NCBI RefSeq assembly: GCF_945915485.1
Contig: NZ_CAMEFJ010000003.1
Span: 29,270-93,269 of the forward strand
Origin: an uncultured Agrococcus sp.
Lineage (GTDB): Bacteria > Actinomycetota > Actinomycetes > Actinomycetales > Microbacteriaceae
Reading direction: 5' to 3'
Length of the DNA: 64,000 nucleotides
In this document: positions 16,849 to 25,619 of the stretch, piece by piece
How the letters are laid out: each line of letters starts with the position of its first letter
How positions within the stretch are numbered: position 1 is the stretch's first letter
The notes under the pieces: model-generated
Told to the model about the DNA's origin: nothing
Database searches by the model: none
Seen by the model: the letters and a program-made list of their open reading frames with translations, nothing else
Translations under genes and position numbers: made by a program

Positions 16849-18018
16849 ATGGCCATGCGCGATGCCTACATCTCTATCGCACAAGGGTTACGTGCCTTTT
16901 TCCGTATCCTGCCAAGGGGCTTCACCATAACCGCTGCCGTCCTGACAATCGTCAGTGTCGCGTGCTTCGGTTTGAGCCGACGCGCCGAAGCGACCAACGA
17001 CGAGAGCCCTTTCTACGTAGCCCCGCTCACCCAACTGGGAGGGCTGGCTTTGCTTGTCGCAGCATGCTTTTGGCTCGCGGTGGCAGTGCAAATACAAACT
17101 CGAACTCGTAGTTGGCAGTCGGATAGACCCTGGATAGATGTTCTGGCTTGGATGCTGCCTCTGCTAGCGGGCGGCGCCAGCTTTTTCTTGCTTCACACGC
17201 TTATAGGGCTGGCTCCTGAGTGGGATAACAACCGTCGAGCAGAAACCTGGGCCCTCTTTTTCAGCTTGCTTGCACTATGCGTCTTCTGCGTTGGTTTCGG
17301 AGTCATGACGATTCGTGGCTGGTTCATTCATCTCGGTCGAGTCAGAAGGAGGAGAGGCTGGCTGCCACAACGGGAGCGGCTCGCCCTTGACGAACAAAAT
17401 CGTTGGGAGCGTGCGTGGAGGTCATCGCAAGAGGCTGCGACTTCGCTGCTTTCACGGCGCGTTCCGCAGACGTTGAGCCTGAATGACATCATGCTGCGAC
17501 CGGAAGAACTCGCTTTTCTGCGTGCGCCGCTGAACTACGCGCGGCACTACGCCACTGATGTGAGTTACGTGCACACCTCCGGCTTCTACTTCGGCTCACC
17601 CTTGTTCGTAGCAGCCGGCCTGATCGGCCAGTCCGTGGCGAACTCGCATGCGAAAGCTCAGGCAGCCCGCGAATCGCAGTTGCAGTGGCGGGAATGGCAA
17701 GTCGCCTCTGTAGTACTCACAAACGAACGACTCCTCATCAGAGTAAACAGTCAATGGCTCACATTCGATCATGCGGCCGTCATCTCGTTTCACCCGGAGC
17801 CTTCGCGTTGGTACATCGTGATCGAGTACGAAGGAACTTCACCGCTGATGCTCTCCGGGATCGGCGTACCCCATCTGTCTGTCGTGATGGCTTCGATCCT
17901 GCGCGGACCCGACTATCTGCAATCGAATCCAGCATTCGAGCCATTGCTCACCGAGCGTCCTTCCAAAACTGGCCGAACCGTGGAAGATCCGAGTCGGATC
18001 GAACCGCGTCAAACTTGA
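16849..18018 (+). CDS. Membrane protein of unknown function
   Basis: 389 residues from ATG 16849; an ATG at 16855 is equally possible and no clear ribosome-binding site helps. Four hydrophobic helices occupy about residues 25-165, then a basic stretch (GRVRRRRGW). A cytoplasmic C-terminal half follows, with a segment (VLTNERLLIRVNSQWLTFDH) resembling the PH-like/SHOCT-associated proteins in which a small beta domain follows membrane helices. Base composition looks less GC-rich than its neighbours. It stands alone, and I assign no function. Confidence 0.65.
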   Translation: MAMRDAYISIAQGLRAFFRILPRGFTITAAVLTIVSVACFGLSRRAEATNDESPFYVAPLTQLGGLALLVAACFWLAVAVQIQTRTRSWQSDRPWIDVLAWMLPLLAGGASFFLLHTLIGLAPEWDNNRRAETWALFFSLLALCVFCVGFGVMTIRGWFIHLGRVRRRRGWLPQRERLALDEQNRWERAWRSSQEAATSLLSRRVPQTLSLNDIMLRPEELAFLRAPLNYARHYATDVSYVHTSGFYFGSPLFVAAGLIGQSVANSHAKAQAARESQLQWREWQVASVVLTNERLLIRVNSQWLTFDHAAVISFHPEPSRWYIVIEYEGTSPLMLSGIGVPHLSVVMASILRGPDYLQSNPAFEPLLTERPSKTGRTVEDPSRIEPRQT

Positions 18019-18335
18019 GTGAGCGCCCGCGCCAATAGGCGGCGTTGACTGCGGCGATCTGCAGGGACAACGAGCCGGCCAGGTGGCCCGGCCACTGGCG
18101 TTCGTGCCGCTCGGCGTCGGGTTGGCGACCCGGCCACGAGAAGCGGCGCTATCTACGATTCGTCACGAGAAGCGGCGCTATTTGCCGTTTTCCGAGGCAC
18201 ACGCCGTCTTTCGCGTACACACATCCACCTCCACCGCAGAAAAGGACCTCTGGGCTCCAAGAGACGGGCAGCGCGCAGCTGACACGAGCAACCTCATCCA
18301 CACGTTCTGGCCGATAGGCCGAAATGATCGGCACA
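18019..18335. other. Intergenic region with a short tandem repeat
   Basis: I see no gene here. The 18-mer CACGAGAAGCGGCGCTAT occurs twice, at 18135-18152 and 18164-18181, a 29-bp period. The second copy is preceded by CGT, giving CGTCACGAGAAG, which resembles the CGTCACGAAAAG arm of the palindrome near 45.5 kb. The region ends at the rplL terminator. Confidence 0.5.
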
Positions 18336-18374
18336 TGCAGAAGGGGAGCCGCACGAAGCGACTCCCCTTCTGCA
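18336..18374 (-). terminator. Terminator of rplJ-rplL
   Basis: TGCAGAAGGGGAGTCGC and its near-perfect complement form a ~16-bp stem with a short loop, 15 bases past the rplL stop. No long U-tract follows. Confidence 0.7.
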
Positions 18375-18388
18375 GTAAGTAAGAAGAC

Positions 18389-18781
18389 CTACTTGACGGT
18401 GACCTCAGCGCCGGCCTCTTCAAGAGCGGCCTTTGCCTTCTCAGCGTCTTCCTTGCTCACGCCCTCGAGAACAGCCTTGGGGGCTGCGTCAACGAGTGCC
18501 TTAGCGTCACCGAGGCCGAGCGACGAGTCAACGCCACGGACAGCCTTGATGACCTGGATCTTTGCAGAACCAGCCGACTCGAGAACGACGTCGAACTCCG
18601 TCTGCTCTTCCTCAGCGGGTGCGTCGCCACCTGCAGCGGGTGCGCCAGCAGCTGCAACAGCAACGGGTGCGGCCGCGGTGACCTCGAACTTCTCTTCGAA
18701 GGCCTTCACGAAGTCGTTGAGCTCGATGAGGGTGAGCTCCTCGAATGCTGCGAGCAGCTCTTCAGTCGACAGCTTTGCCAT
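18389..18781 (-). CDS. rplL: 50S ribosomal protein L7/L12
   Basis: 130 residues. The N-terminal dimerisation helices ([20 protein letters not shown]) are followed by an Ala/Gly/Pro hinge ([20 protein letters not shown]). The C-terminal factor-binding domain contains [20 protein letters not shown] and ends EAGAEVTVK. It forms the L10-bound stalk that recruits translation factors. It is co-transcribed behind rplJ with 37 bp between them. A perfect family match. Confidence 0.98.
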   Translation of the reverse strand: MAKLSTEELLAAFEELTLIELNDFVKAFEEKFEVTAAAPVAVAAAGAPAAGGDAPAEEEQTEFDVVLESAGSAKIQVIKAVRGVDSSLGLGDAKALVDAAPKAVLEGVSKEDAEKAKAALEEAGAEVTVK

Positions 18782-18818
18782 CTTTATCTCCTATGTTTTC
18801 GGGATTTTCGCCGAGTGC

Positions 18819-19337
18819 TTACGCAGCCTCGGACTCCTGTTTTGCACGCAGCGCGTCGACAGCACGGGCTGCCTGCGCGATGGGCGCGTTGAACATGTAG
18901 GCTGCTCCGAACAGCGAGGCCTTGAAGGCGCCTGCCAGCTTTGCCAGCATGACCTCTCGGGACTCGAGCTCGGCGAGCTTGTTGACCTCTTCTGCGTCGA
19001 GCGCGTTACCGTCGAAGTAACCGCCCTTGATGACGAGATCAGAGTTCGCCTTGGCGAAGTCGCGCAGACCCTTCGCAACGGCGACGGGGTCACCGTGTAC
19101 GAATGCGATTGCCGACGGACCGACGAGCGTGTCGTCGAAGGCCGAGATTCCGGCCTGGTTCGCAGCGATCTTGGTAAGCGTGTTCTTCACCACGGCGTAC
19201 GTCGCGTGCTCGCTGATGGAACGGCGCAGCTCCTTGAGCTGGCCCACAGTGAGTCCGCGGTACTCGGTGAGCAGCACCGCATTCGAGTTCGCGAAGAGGT
19301 CCGCGAGCTCGGCGACTGTCTCATTCTTGTTCGCCAT
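18819..19337 (-). CDS. rplJ: 50S ribosomal protein L10
   Basis: 172 residues from ATG 19337, preceded by AAGGAGCACC. It begins [15 protein letters not shown] and contains the L10 core ([18 protein letters not shown], then [12 protein letters not shown]). It ends with the helical segment that binds L7/L12 dimers. It anchors the stalk to 23S rRNA and, with L7/L12, represses its own mRNA by binding the leader. The upstream 164-nt leader fits an L10 leader RNA. Confidence 0.98.
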   Translation of the reverse strand: MANKNETVAELADLFANSNAVLLTEYRGLTVGQLKELRRSISEHATYAVVKNTLTKIAANQAGISAFDDTLVGPSAIAFVHGDPVAVAKGLRDFAKANSDLVIKGGYFDGNALDAEEVNKLAELESREVMLAKLAGAFKASLFGAAYMFNAPIAQAARAVDALRAKQESEAA

Positions 19338-19501
19338 GGTGCTCCTTGAATTTGAGCTGGAACCCGGCGCACGAAAAAAGCTCTGGCCGCGCACGTAAGG
19401 TACACGCCAGAGCCTGGCTTGAAACTCACCTGCGCGGGCTGTCACCTTCGTGAACCTTCGTCCCTTGTGCAAGCACAGGGGTAACCAGCGGTCTTTGGTA
19501 C
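19338..19501 (-). ncRNA. L10 leader of rplJL mRNA, with intrinsic terminator-like hairpin
   Basis: The untranslated leader contains the structured segment typical of actinobacterial L10 leaders (GGTTACCCCTGTGCTTGCAC, then a GGTTCACGAAGGTGACAGCC kink-turn-like part). Near its end, GCTCTGGC (on the minus strand, 19406-19413) pairs with GCCAGAGC (19380-19387) and is followed by TTTTTTCG. This looks like an attenuator placed 36 bases before the rplJ start. In the family, the L10-L12 complex binds the leader to adjust expression. Confidence 0.8.
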
Positions 19502-19507
19502 CGGATC

Positions 19508-19537
19508 AGCTTACGGGATGCCCTGCTGATTCTGCAA
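19508..19537 (-). promoter_or_regulatory. Promoter of the rplJL leader
   Basis: The -35 box TTGCAG (19532-19537) and the -10 box TAAGCT (19508-19513) have an 18-base spacer. They place the start near 19501 and give a ~164-nt leader. Confidence 0.6.
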
Positions 19538-19734
19538 CTTCGGGTTCGGAAGAGAGGCGAGCCGCCCCGACCTCGGTCGCGCACACTGTCGGGCCACGTC
19601 TCGAAAAACTGATCGAGCGTGAAAAACGGACAGATGGGTCAGTAATTCGGTTCACCTGATCGAAACGTCAGTATTTCGTTACAAACCGGAGAAGCCGCCT
19701 GCCAGGCATCGTGACACCCAACCCGGCCATACCC

Positions 19735-21213
19735 TCAAGTGTCTTCTGCGAGAGGTAGACGCACAGTGAAGACCGCACCAGACGCCTCCTCCCGGTTTGC
19801 TGCGGAGATCTGACCGCCGTGCGCCTCCACGATCGCCTTCACGATCGCGAGACCCAGGCCCGATGAGCCCGCTTCCCGAGAACGCGAGGCATCGCCGCGC
19901 ACGAAGCGACCGAAGAGCTTCTCGGCGAGCTCGACGCTGATGCCGGGCCCGTTGTCGGCGATCGTCACCAGCGCATCCTGACCGTCCAGACCAAGGCTCA
20001 CGTCGATGCTCGTGCCCTCCGGCGTGTGCACGCGCGCGTTCGCGAGCAGGTTCGCAAGCACTTGCTGAAGCCGAAGCACGTCGCCCTGCACCACGACGGG
20101 CTCTTCCGGCAGGTCCAACCCGACGGGATACTCGCGCCCGGCGGCCTGCGCGTCTGCGACCGCCTCCACCACCAGCTTCGACAGGTCGACCTCAGCGAAG
20201 GTCACTTCGCGCCCCTCGTCGAGTCGCGCAAGCAGCAGCAAATCGTGCACGAGAGCCGACATCCTGTTCGCAGCTCCCTCTATTCGCTTCAACGACAGCC
20301 GCGCGTCATCGGACATCCCGAGTTCGTGTTTTCGCGTGATCTCGGCATAGCCCTTGACCGCTGCCAGGGGTGTGCGCAATTCGTGCGAGGCGTCGGCGAC
20401 GAACTGTCGCATCCTGTTCTCGCTGGCTGCGCGGGCTCCGAGTGAAGTCTCGATGTGATTGAGCATGCGGTTGACGCTCTCGCCGACGCGACCGACCTCG
20501 GTCGCCGGGTCATCGATGCGCACACGGTTCGACATGTGCACATCGCCCGAGTCGAGCGGCAACTGCGATACGCGTTCGGTCGTGAGGACGACGTTCGTCA
20601 GCGGCCGCATGGCTCGCCTGATCGTGACATCGGCGAGTGCAACCAGCAGCGTCGCCGCCGCGATTGCGCTCGTGGCGATGACCATCGTCATGGCCAGCAT
20701 GGTTTGGTTCATGTCGGCCATGGGCAGTGCCACGAACAGCCGAATATTCTGGCTGTTCCCGACCGGGAGTTCAATGGCTCGGTAGTCGCCTCGAACATCG
20801 AGCGATGCCGTGTAGGGTTCCTCCTCGATGCCCGGGGAGCTGCCGACGAGGCGTGCCGTCTGGGGCGGCGTGAGGCTTTCGGTCCGGCCTCCGCCCGTGA
20901 TGTAAAAGCTCTGCTGGGTAATGCCCTCTATCTGGAGCACGCCGACCGTGCCGATTGGACTGCGCGGATCAAGCTGCTGAGCACGATGGTCGCGGAACGA
21001 TTGCTCGGCTTCGGTCTGCATGCGCATCCCGTATTCGCGAACTTGGTCGTCGAGCCGATCCAGCAGGACGGAACGCATGACAAGCATGCTCGTCACCGTG
21101 ACAGCAACTGTCAAGAGCATGAACAGGGCGATGGTGACGACCAGCAGTCGCTTCCGCAGAGACCAGCTGCTGAAGCGCGACCGTCGGGCGACTCCGACGC
21201 CTGCCCGTGTCAC
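19735..21213 (-). CDS. Sensor histidine kinase, two-component system
   Basis: 492 residues. The first transmembrane helix is near 25-47, followed by an extracytoplasmic sensor domain to about 165 and a second helix near 175-195. HAMP follows (RRAMRPLTNVVLTTERVSQL), then HisKA with the phosphorylated His in FVADASHELRTPLAAVKGYA. The HATPase boxes are LLANARVHT, ADNGPGIS and GSSGLGLAIVKAIVE. The layout matches actinobacterial MprB/TcrY-type kinases. Its GTG overlaps the response-regulator stop by 4 bp, so it is translationally coupled. The stimulus is unknown. Confidence 0.92.
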   Translation of the reverse strand: MTRAGVGVARRSRFSSWSLRKRLLVVTIALFMLLTVAVTVTSMLVMRSVLLDRLDDQVREYGMRMQTEAEQSFRDHRAQQLDPRSPIGTVGVLQIEGITQQSFYITGGGRTESLTPPQTARLVGSSPGIEEEPYTASLDVRGDYRAIELPVGNSQNIRLFVALPMADMNQTMLAMTMVIATSAIAAATLLVALADVTIRRAMRPLTNVVLTTERVSQLPLDSGDVHMSNRVRIDDPATEVGRVGESVNRMLNHIETSLGARAASENRMRQFVADASHELRTPLAAVKGYAEITRKHELGMSDDARLSLKRIEGAANRMSALVHDLLLLARLDEGREVTFAEVDLSKLVVEAVADAQAAGREYPVGLDLPEEPVVVQGDVLRLQQVLANLLANARVHTPEGTSIDVSLGLDGQDALVTIADNGPGISVELAEKLFGRFVRGDASRSREAGSSGLGLAIVKAIVEAHGGQISAANREEASGAVFTVRLPLAEDT

Positions 21214-21953
21214 GACGCGGGGCGGATCTGGTACCCGACACCGCGGACGGTGTGGATCATGGGTTCGCCGAGCGTATCGATCTTCTTGCGCAGGTACGAG
21301 ATATAGAGCTCGACTACGGATGCGCGCCCGCCGAAGTCGTACGACCAGACGCGGTCGAGAATCTGCGCCTTGGAGAGCACACGTCGGGGGTTGCGCATGA
21401 GGTAGCGCAGCAGTTCGAATTCGGTCGCTGTCAGTTCGACGGCTGTTCCGTCGCGCTGCACTTCATAACTGTCCTCGTCGAGCATGAGGTCGCCGACCCA
21501 CAGAACACTCGATTCCTCCGCAATCGATGCACTGCGTCGGATGAGACCCCGCAGCCTTGCGACGACCTCTTCGATGCCGAAGGGCTTCGTCACGTAGTCG
21601 TCGCCGCCCGCTGTCAGACCGGTGACTCGGTCTTCCAGCGAGTCCTTCGCGGTCAGGAACAGCACCGGCATGTCGAAGCCCGCGCCGCGCATCCGCTGCA
21701 GCACCTGGAGCCCGTCGAAGTCGGGCAGCATGATGTCGAGGACGACAGCGTCCGGCCGGAATTCACGGACCGCTTGGAGTGCCTGCTGGCCGTTCGCAGC
21801 CGTGCGTACCTCCCATCCCTCGTACTTCAGGCCCATGGAGACCAGGTCGGCGAGCGACTGCTCGTCATCGACCACGACAACCCGGATCGGCGACCCGTCG
21901 GGGCGCGTCAATCGCGGCTGGGCGCGGAGGTGCTCTTGCGCTGATTCCGTCAT
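21210..21953 (-). CDS. OmpR-family response regulator
   Basis: 247 residues. The receiver domain starts VVVDDEQSLADLVSMGL. The phosphoacceptor Asp is in PDAVVLDIMLPDFDG, and Thr (FLTAKD) and Lys (YVTKPF) complete the active site. The C-terminal winged helix ends with KIDTLGEPMIHTVRGVGYQI, the usual OmpR wing. It pairs with the overlapping histidine kinase gene. Targets are unknown. The next gene on the other strand, the YqaJ nuclease, begins 190 bp away and is divergent. Confidence 0.93.
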   Translation of the reverse strand: MTESAQEHLRAQPRLTRPDGSPIRVVVVDDEQSLADLVSMGLKYEGWEVRTAANGQQALQAVREFRPDAVVLDIMLPDFDGLQVLQRMRGAGFDMPVLFLTAKDSLEDRVTGLTAGGDDYVTKPFGIEEVVARLRGLIRRSASIAEESSVLWVGDLMLDEDSYEVQRDGTAVELTATEFELLRYLMRNPRRVLSKAQILDRVWSYDFGGRASVVELYISYLRKKIDTLGEPMIHTVRGVGYQIRPAS

Positions 21954-22145
21954 ACTTCTCCATTATCGTGCGTTCTCTATGCGAGTGCTATGTAGCGAGC
22001 CTGGTTTTCTATGTGATCTCTGTGTCCGGCACCTTCGTGAAATTCCGATGCCCGAGTACTCGAAACGGGGATAAGCGACGGAGCGGTCGCGATAGCCAGA
22101 GCGTCGCTCACCCTCGAGACTGTGGTTGGTGCCAAGATAGTTCGC

Positions 22146-22751
22146 ATGCAGGATTCGCAGCTCGACCTCTTCGCACCGGCGGAACCGCTGCACCTGCAGC
22201 GAATCCTGGCCCGCTCATCAGATCGTGTCTCGTGGCTGCGCCACAGGGCCATGGGAGTCACCGCGACGGATGCCGCCCGCCTGAGTTCACCGAAGGCACT
22301 CCAGTCGGTCGCTTGGGAGAAGCGCACGGGCGGCAACGGATTCTCCGGCAACCGCTACACCGATCACGGCAAGGAGCGCGAGCCGCACATTGCCAAGTGG
22401 GTTGCTGAGCGATTCCCGCTCGAATCTAGCGATGCACTGTTCCACTCGACGCGCGAACGTCGGCACCTCGCGACTCCCGACGGCCTCAGCGTGGATGGTC
22501 TCACGCTCTGCGAGATCAAGACCACCTCGAAGCCGCTCCGCAAGCCGCCGGCGAACTATCTGCGTCAGATCTGGTGGCAGCAGTATGTACTGGGGGCGGA
22601 GCGCACGCTGTTCGTGTGGGAGCAGCACCGCGACTTCGCGCCGCTCGGTGAACCGCAATACCTCTGGATCGATCGCAACGACAGCGAAATCGAAGTCCTG
22701 GTGCAGCGCGCCAACCTGTTGCTGCAGGCGATGGGGACGAGCGCACCGTGA
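22146..22751 (+). CDS. YqaJ-type nuclease
   Basis: 201 residues from ATG 22146. The YqaJ viral-recombinase fold is visible in HRAMGVTATDAARLSSPKAL (helix-strand start), GNRYTDHGKEREPHIAKW (first Glu), ATPDGLSVDGLTLCEIKTTS (Asp...Glu-x-Lys catalytic triad) and YLRQIWWQQYVLGAERTLFV. Family members are lambda-exonuclease-like 5'-3' exonucleases found in phages and also as stand-alone chromosomal genes in actinobacteria. No recT-like partner follows. It is instead coupled (4-bp overlap) to a hydrolase-like gene. Confidence 0.8.
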   Translation: MQDSQLDLFAPAEPLHLQRILARSSDRVSWLRHRAMGVTATDAARLSSPKALQSVAWEKRTGGNGFSGNRYTDHGKEREPHIAKWVAERFPLESSDALFHSTRERRHLATPDGLSVDGLTLCEIKTTSKPLRKPPANYLRQIWWQQYVLGAERTLFVWEQHRDFAPLGEPQYLWIDRNDSEIEVLVQRANLLLQAMGTSAP

Positions 22752-23482
22752 CCGCCCTGGTGCTCCACGATCTTGGTGGTACCTCGCGACAGCTCATTCC
22801 GATGATGCCGGCCATGCCGGACGTATGGGCGCCCGACCTCCCCGCTCACGGAGTGAACCCTGTGCCGGACGACCTCGACGATCTCTCGCTCTATCGACTC
22901 GCGCGGACAGTGGCCGAAGGGATGCCCGAGCGGGCGTCCGAGAACCCGCTCACCATTATCGGCGTCGGGCTCGGTGCCGCGATCGGTCTGCGCCTCGTGC
23001 TGTCGCGGCTGCACAAGATCGACCGTTTCGTTGCGATTCGCCCGTCGTTCGGGCCCAGATCACTGCCCGAGAACCTGACCGTGTACCCCGTTATCGCCGA
23101 GTTGCTGGGGGGCCATCCGCGGGATGCCGTGCAGCGTTTCGAGACCAGCGGCGTCTTCAACGACATCCGCAGGTCCTCGCGGGCAGCCGCCAATGAAGCG
23201 CTGCAGTTGATTCAGGAACCGAATGCGGCCGAGCGCAGAGCGCGGTTCAGCGAGATCCCGATGTATGCGGCGTATCGCGAAGACGAGTTCGCCGATCTGG
23301 ATGTCGCCGCCATGGTCATCGCCGACCCGACCGACCCCGTGCACCCGCTCTGGCTCGCGCAGCAGTGGCAACACCTCCTCGGGGCCGCCATGCGGGTCAC
23401 GCCCGACCGCGGCCGCAATCCGCACGCCGTCGATGCCTGGATTCAGAACGAACTCGCGACCTACCTGGTCGGCGTACGCTGA
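22748..23482 (+). CDS. Degenerate alpha/beta hydrolase lacking the nucleophile
   Basis: 244 residues, overlapping the YqaJ gene by 4 bp. The alpha/beta hydrolase frame is recognisable: LVLHDLGGTSRQL oxyanion strand, WAPDLPAHGVNP, then MVIADPTDPVHPLWLAQQW before the last strand. The nucleophile elbow reads IIGVGLGAA, so the usual Ser of GxSxG is Gly. The final His region is also unclear. It is probably not an ordinary esterase. It may be a binding or scaffold protein, or use another residue. Confidence 0.7.
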   Translation: MTALVLHDLGGTSRQLIPMMPAMPDVWAPDLPAHGVNPVPDDLDDLSLYRLARTVAEGMPERASENPLTIIGVGLGAAIGLRLVLSRLHKIDRFVAIRPSFGPRSLPENLTVYPVIAELLGGHPRDAVQRFETSGVFNDIRRSSRAAANEALQLIQEPNAAERRARFSEIPMYAAYREDEFADLDVAAMVIADPTDPVHPLWLAQQWQHLLGAAMRVTPDRGRNPHAVDAWIQNELATYLVGVR

Positions 23483-23694
23483 CCAAGGTGACGTTGATCG
23501 GTCCGGTTACTGCGAGACCCACGCGGCTCAGATCGCGCGGATAGGGGTTGAGCTTGAAGCGGAGATCTGCGCGCCCAGACGGATTTTATCGGTTGAGACG
23601 GCGTCTAGACCCGTAATAACCGTCTGGAGCCGATGATTCGCTGAGAGTGTCGAAACCGGTTGAAGCACGCGGCTCTTCCCAACCACTGTGCCGC

Positions 23695-23907
23695 TCCAAA
23701 GGTTTACCTGCTCGGAGATCCCTGCCTTGCAGGAAATCGGTCCTCGACCCTTTGACAACGGCACCTCCAAGGGTCTACCTACCCGGAGATCCCTGCCCGT
23801 CAGGAATTCGGTTCACCACCCTTCCCCGAAAGCCCTTCCAAAAGTTCACCTACTCGGAGGATCCCTGCCCGTCAGGAAATCGGTCCTCGACCGATTTCGG
23901 CACATAC
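23695..23907. repeat. Three tandem copies of a 71-bp repeat at the end of the DUF998 gene
   Basis: Units begin at 23695, 23766 and 23837 (TCCAAAGGTTTACC, TCCAAGGGTCTACC, TCCAAAAGTTCACC). The period is exactly 71 bp, and each unit contains a small hairpin around CCCTGCC...CAGG. The third unit overlaps the 3' end of the DUF998 gene and encodes its last ~15 residues (VEDRFPDGQGSSE). Unit 2 read in another frame gives a similar peptide. The array therefore looks like repeated duplication of a gene end. Units 1 and 2 lie outside any gene. Confidence 0.8.
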
Positions 23908-24569
23908 CGATTCGATTCGACGAGCACGAGCACCATCAGCCACAGAACACCGATACCGGCAGCGACGTGTTCGGCGATCGCCCCCAGCTCGGAGGTGCTG
24001 CCCGCAAGCGAGAGGAGTCCTCCCGTGCCCGCGATCACGCCGATCAGCACAGCTGCAACGATCGTCACGACTCTGAACCGACGTGACCCCGTGAATGCGA
24101 TCTGGAGCATCGCAAGGCATCCGAGCACGAAACCGAAGATCGCGAACCAGATGTGCACGAGATCTTGAGCTGTTGCGTCCGGGTTGCCGAGCCCCGGGCA
24201 GTTCTCCGTACAGTTCACCTGGCTCGCGACAAGGAAGGCGAGCGCCGCAAGCGCGATGGTGATCCAGGCCGGCAGCGGTTTCGTTCGAACGCGACGCAAC
24301 GGCCAGGCTGAAAGAAGAAACCCGAGCGCCAGCATCGTGAAGCCGGTTTTGAAATCGCTCTCGGTCAAGAGTCCCTGGGCACCGAACTCCGAAATGTAGT
24401 ACCACCGGTCGTGATGGGCTCGCTGAGCGACCATGATGCCGCCACCACCGGCCAGCAACAGAACCACGGCGAGTGCGACCACTCGCTCAAGCGCCATGCG
24501 ACTGATCCCCACATCTTCGAGCGTATCCCAGCCGCGGACCGTGTCGGACGTCGAACGAGCACCCGCCAT
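23850..24569 (-). CDS. DUF998 family membrane protein
   Basis: 239 residues with six or more predicted helices (about 28-50, 75-92, 100-117, 135-155, 165-190, 200-222). WYYISEFGAQG, shortly after the first helix, is characteristic of DUF998 proteins, for which no function is established. An NCTENCPG loop with two cysteines faces outward. The last residues are encoded by the third unit of a tandem repeat, so this C-terminal tail may vary between strains. Confidence 0.75.
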   Translation of the reverse strand: MAGARSTSDTVRGWDTLEDVGISRMALERVVALAVVLLLAGGGGIMVAQRAHHDRWYYISEFGAQGLLTESDFKTGFTMLALGFLLSAWPLRRVRTKPLPAWITIALAALAFLVASQVNCTENCPGLGNPDATAQDLVHIWFAIFGFVLGCLAMLQIAFTGSRRFRVVTIVAAVLIGVIAGTGGLLSLAGSTSELGAIAEHVAAGIGVLWLMVLVLVESNRYVPKSVEDRFPDGQGSSE

Positions 24570-24641
24570 TATTGCGAAACTCAGTGCAACAGTGCGTCAT
24601 ATCTCTCGCACGTCGATTCCCGATTCCGATAGCTTGGAGAC

Positions 24642-25592
24642 ATGCGTGCAGTAGCTCTCCAATCGCTCGGCCCAGACGCCGTTCCTTCGGTCACCGACGT
24701 CGAGGCGCCCATCGCTCTCATGAACGAAGCACTCGTCGACGTACGAGCGGCGGGAATAAACCCCATCGATTGGAAGAGCATCCGCGGCAAGGGCGTCGCG
24801 CCCGCCGTGAAGCTCTTCCCCTGGGTCCCTGGCAATGACTTCGCGGGCACCGTCGCGCAGTCGCCGTACGAGGCTCACGAGCTCCAGGCCGGTGACGCTG
24901 TCTTCGGGATCGCGAACCCCGGCCGCAGCGGCGGCTCGTTCGCAGAGCAGGCGGCGGTGTCTACGCTGCAGATCGCTCGCAAGCCCGAGTCGCTGACTTT
25001 CGAAGAGGCCGCTGCTGTTCCGTGCGCAGGGCTCACCGCATGGGATGCCGTCGTGCGGGTCGCGAAAGCGCGAACGGGGCAGCGCATCCTGGTCCATGCC
25101 GGGGCAGGAGGGGTAGGCCACTTCGCGGTCCAGTTCGCTCGCTTCTTCGGCGCGCACGTCATCGCGACGGCCTCCGAACGCAACCTGGACTTCCTGCGCG
25201 AGCTCGGAGCAGACGAGGTCATCGACTACCGGGCTCAACGCTTCGAAGAAACTACGCAGAAGGTCGACGTCGTCGTCGACCTCGTCGGCAACGTGCAAGA
25301 CGACACCGGTTCGCGTTCCCTCAACGTATTGAAGAGCGACGGGCTGTACCTGAACATCCCGACGGGGTCGTGGCCGGGCTACGCAGAGGCCGCAGAGCGA
25401 GCCGGTATGCGCTACTCGCACATCAAAGTCGAACCCGATCGCGAGAATCTCGCGACGATAGGGCGGCTGCTCGACAACGGGGATGTGAGGGTGCACGTCG
25501 ACGACGTGTTCGCGCTGGAAGACATCGAGTCGGCCATCGAGGCCCAATCGAGCGGGCACACGCGCGGCAAGCTCGTGCTCAAAGTGGCTTAG
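24642..25592 (+). CDS. NADP-dependent quinone-oxidoreductase-like enzyme (MDR, zinc-independent)
   Basis: 316 residues. The GroES-like domain contains AAGINPIDWKSIRGKG and PWVPGNDFAGTV. The Rossmann domain contains ILVHAGAGGVGHFAVQFARFFGAHVIATAS and the typical ADEVIDY. Zinc-binding cysteines are absent, so it belongs to the quinone oxidoreductase/zeta-crystallin side of the medium-chain family. It probably reduces quinones or enones with NADPH. A TTGGAGA ribosome-binding site precedes the ATG. The peptide ABC ATPase begins 27 bp downstream and may be co-transcribed. Confidence 0.85.
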   Translation: MRAVALQSLGPDAVPSVTDVEAPIALMNEALVDVRAAGINPIDWKSIRGKGVAPAVKLFPWVPGNDFAGTVAQSPYEAHELQAGDAVFGIANPGRSGGSFAEQAAVSTLQIARKPESLTFEEAAAVPCAGLTAWDAVVRVAKARTGQRILVHAGAGGVGHFAVQFARFFGAHVIATASERNLDFLRELGADEVIDYRAQRFEETTQKVDVVVDLVGNVQDDTGSRSLNVLKSDGLYLNIPTGSWPGYAEAAERAGMRYSHIKVEPDRENLATIGRLLDNGDVRVHVDDVFALEDIESAIEAQSSGHTRGKLVLKVA

Positions 25593-25619
25593 CGTTCGCC
25601 GACACGGCAAGATAGTCCT

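Noticed and set aside
23695..23907. Possible CRISPR or integron-type repeats
   Set aside because: The 71-bp units are contiguous without spacers, and part of the array is coding sequence of the DUF998 gene.
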